DNA from: JAZNUH01 sp045592225
GTDB taxonomy: Bacteria; Bacillota; Clostridia; UMGS1883; UMGS1540
NCBI GenBank assembly: GCA_045592225.1
Contig: JAZNUH010000092.1
Location: 1 to 23,486 of the forward strand
Reading direction: 5' to 3'
DNA length: 23,486 bases
Shown here: positions 23,380 to 23,486 of the stretch, piece after piece
Layout: each line of letters begins with the position of its first letter
Position numbering within the stretch: position 1 is the stretch's first letter
Made by a program: the position numbers and the translations under genes
Notes under the pieces: generated by a model
Databases searched by the model: none
Told to the model about the DNA's origin: nothing
Seen by the model: only the letters and a program-made list of their open reading frames with translations

Positions 23380-23486
23380 TTACTCACCGAAGAATCCGTA
23401 CTCTCCGTCCAAATTATATATTCCGTAGCATGAAAGTCTGTCTCTTCCGTCGTCCTCTTCAAATCTATAAGGCCACCAGCTGAGAA
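23380..23486 (-). CDS. 3' end of an unrecognised gene (partial)
   Basis: An open frame runs in from the right edge and ends with TAA at 23380-23382, one base from a strong terminator, which supports it being real. The visible 34 residues are aromatic and acidic (SWWPYRFEEDD, then CYGIYNLDGEYGFFGE). I do not recognise the family. The start lies outside the window. Confidence 0.6.
   Translation of the reverse strand, partial: LSWWPYRFEEDDGRDRLSCYGIYNLDGEYGFFGE

Noticed and set aside
1..23486. Mobile elements, phage genes, CRISPR arrays, defence systems or biosynthetic clusters
   Set aside because: I found no transposase, integrase, cas, restriction, toxin-antitoxin or synthase-like frames, and no long direct or terminal repeats apart from those listed.

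Overview
The window looks like chromosomal DNA of a low-GC, spore-forming member of the Clostridia (Oscillospirales or Ruminococcus-like is my guess). The evidence is a gerA-type germinant receptor pair, spoIIR, sigH, separate secD and secF genes, AAGGAGG ribosome binding sites, and many Firmicutes-type ATG/TTG starts. Nearly all of it is ordinary core gene content. I see no phage, insertion sequence, CRISPR array or clear horizontally acquired island.

Layout. On the + strand: the end of a germinant receptor operon (gerC lipoprotein subunit and gerB permease subunit, 19-2249); a small protein starting with TTG behind its own promoter (2446-2730); and secD-secF (2867-5075), closed by a bidirectional terminator. 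From there to the right edge every gene lies on the - strand. Read in the direction of transcription, the units are: (i) a partial unknown gene at the right edge; (ii) trkA-trkH potassium uptake (23270-20461); (iii) a solitary AraC regulator (20242-19346); (iv) a ydjG-ydjH-ydjI-like envelope module (double zinc ribbon membrane protein, TPM protein, SPFH protein; 19243-16058); (v) a polyamine ABC transporter led by an XRE-cupin regulator (15895-11614); (vi) sigH, tRNA-Gly(CCC), a degenerate tRNA-like element and a small four-CxxC protein (11458-10366); (vii) ligA-ttcA-galU-ispE-spoIIR, five overlapping or nearly abutting genes (10226-5117). Most units begin at a recognisable sigma-A-type promoter and end in an intrinsic terminator.

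Functional themes. Sporulation and germination genes (gerC/gerB, spoIIR, sigH) sit among housekeeping genes for DNA ligation, tRNA thiolation, UDP-glucose and isoprenoid synthesis and protein export. Transport and envelope homeostasis (K+, polyamines, the YdjGHI-like module) fill the right half.

Points most worth a second look: the tRNA-Gly gene starting one base after the sigH stop codon and followed by a tRNA-like relic; the ydjGHI-like trio with no adjacent pspA; a 10-bp-spaced pair of Spo0A-box-like sites upstream of the small protein gene; an 11-base C tract upstream of the araC promoter; and a perfect inverted repeat inside the trkA core promoter. None of these amounts to a demonstrated new system. 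Several starts were moved from the longest open frame to an internal codon with a good ribosome binding site, and three of the chosen starts are TTG.
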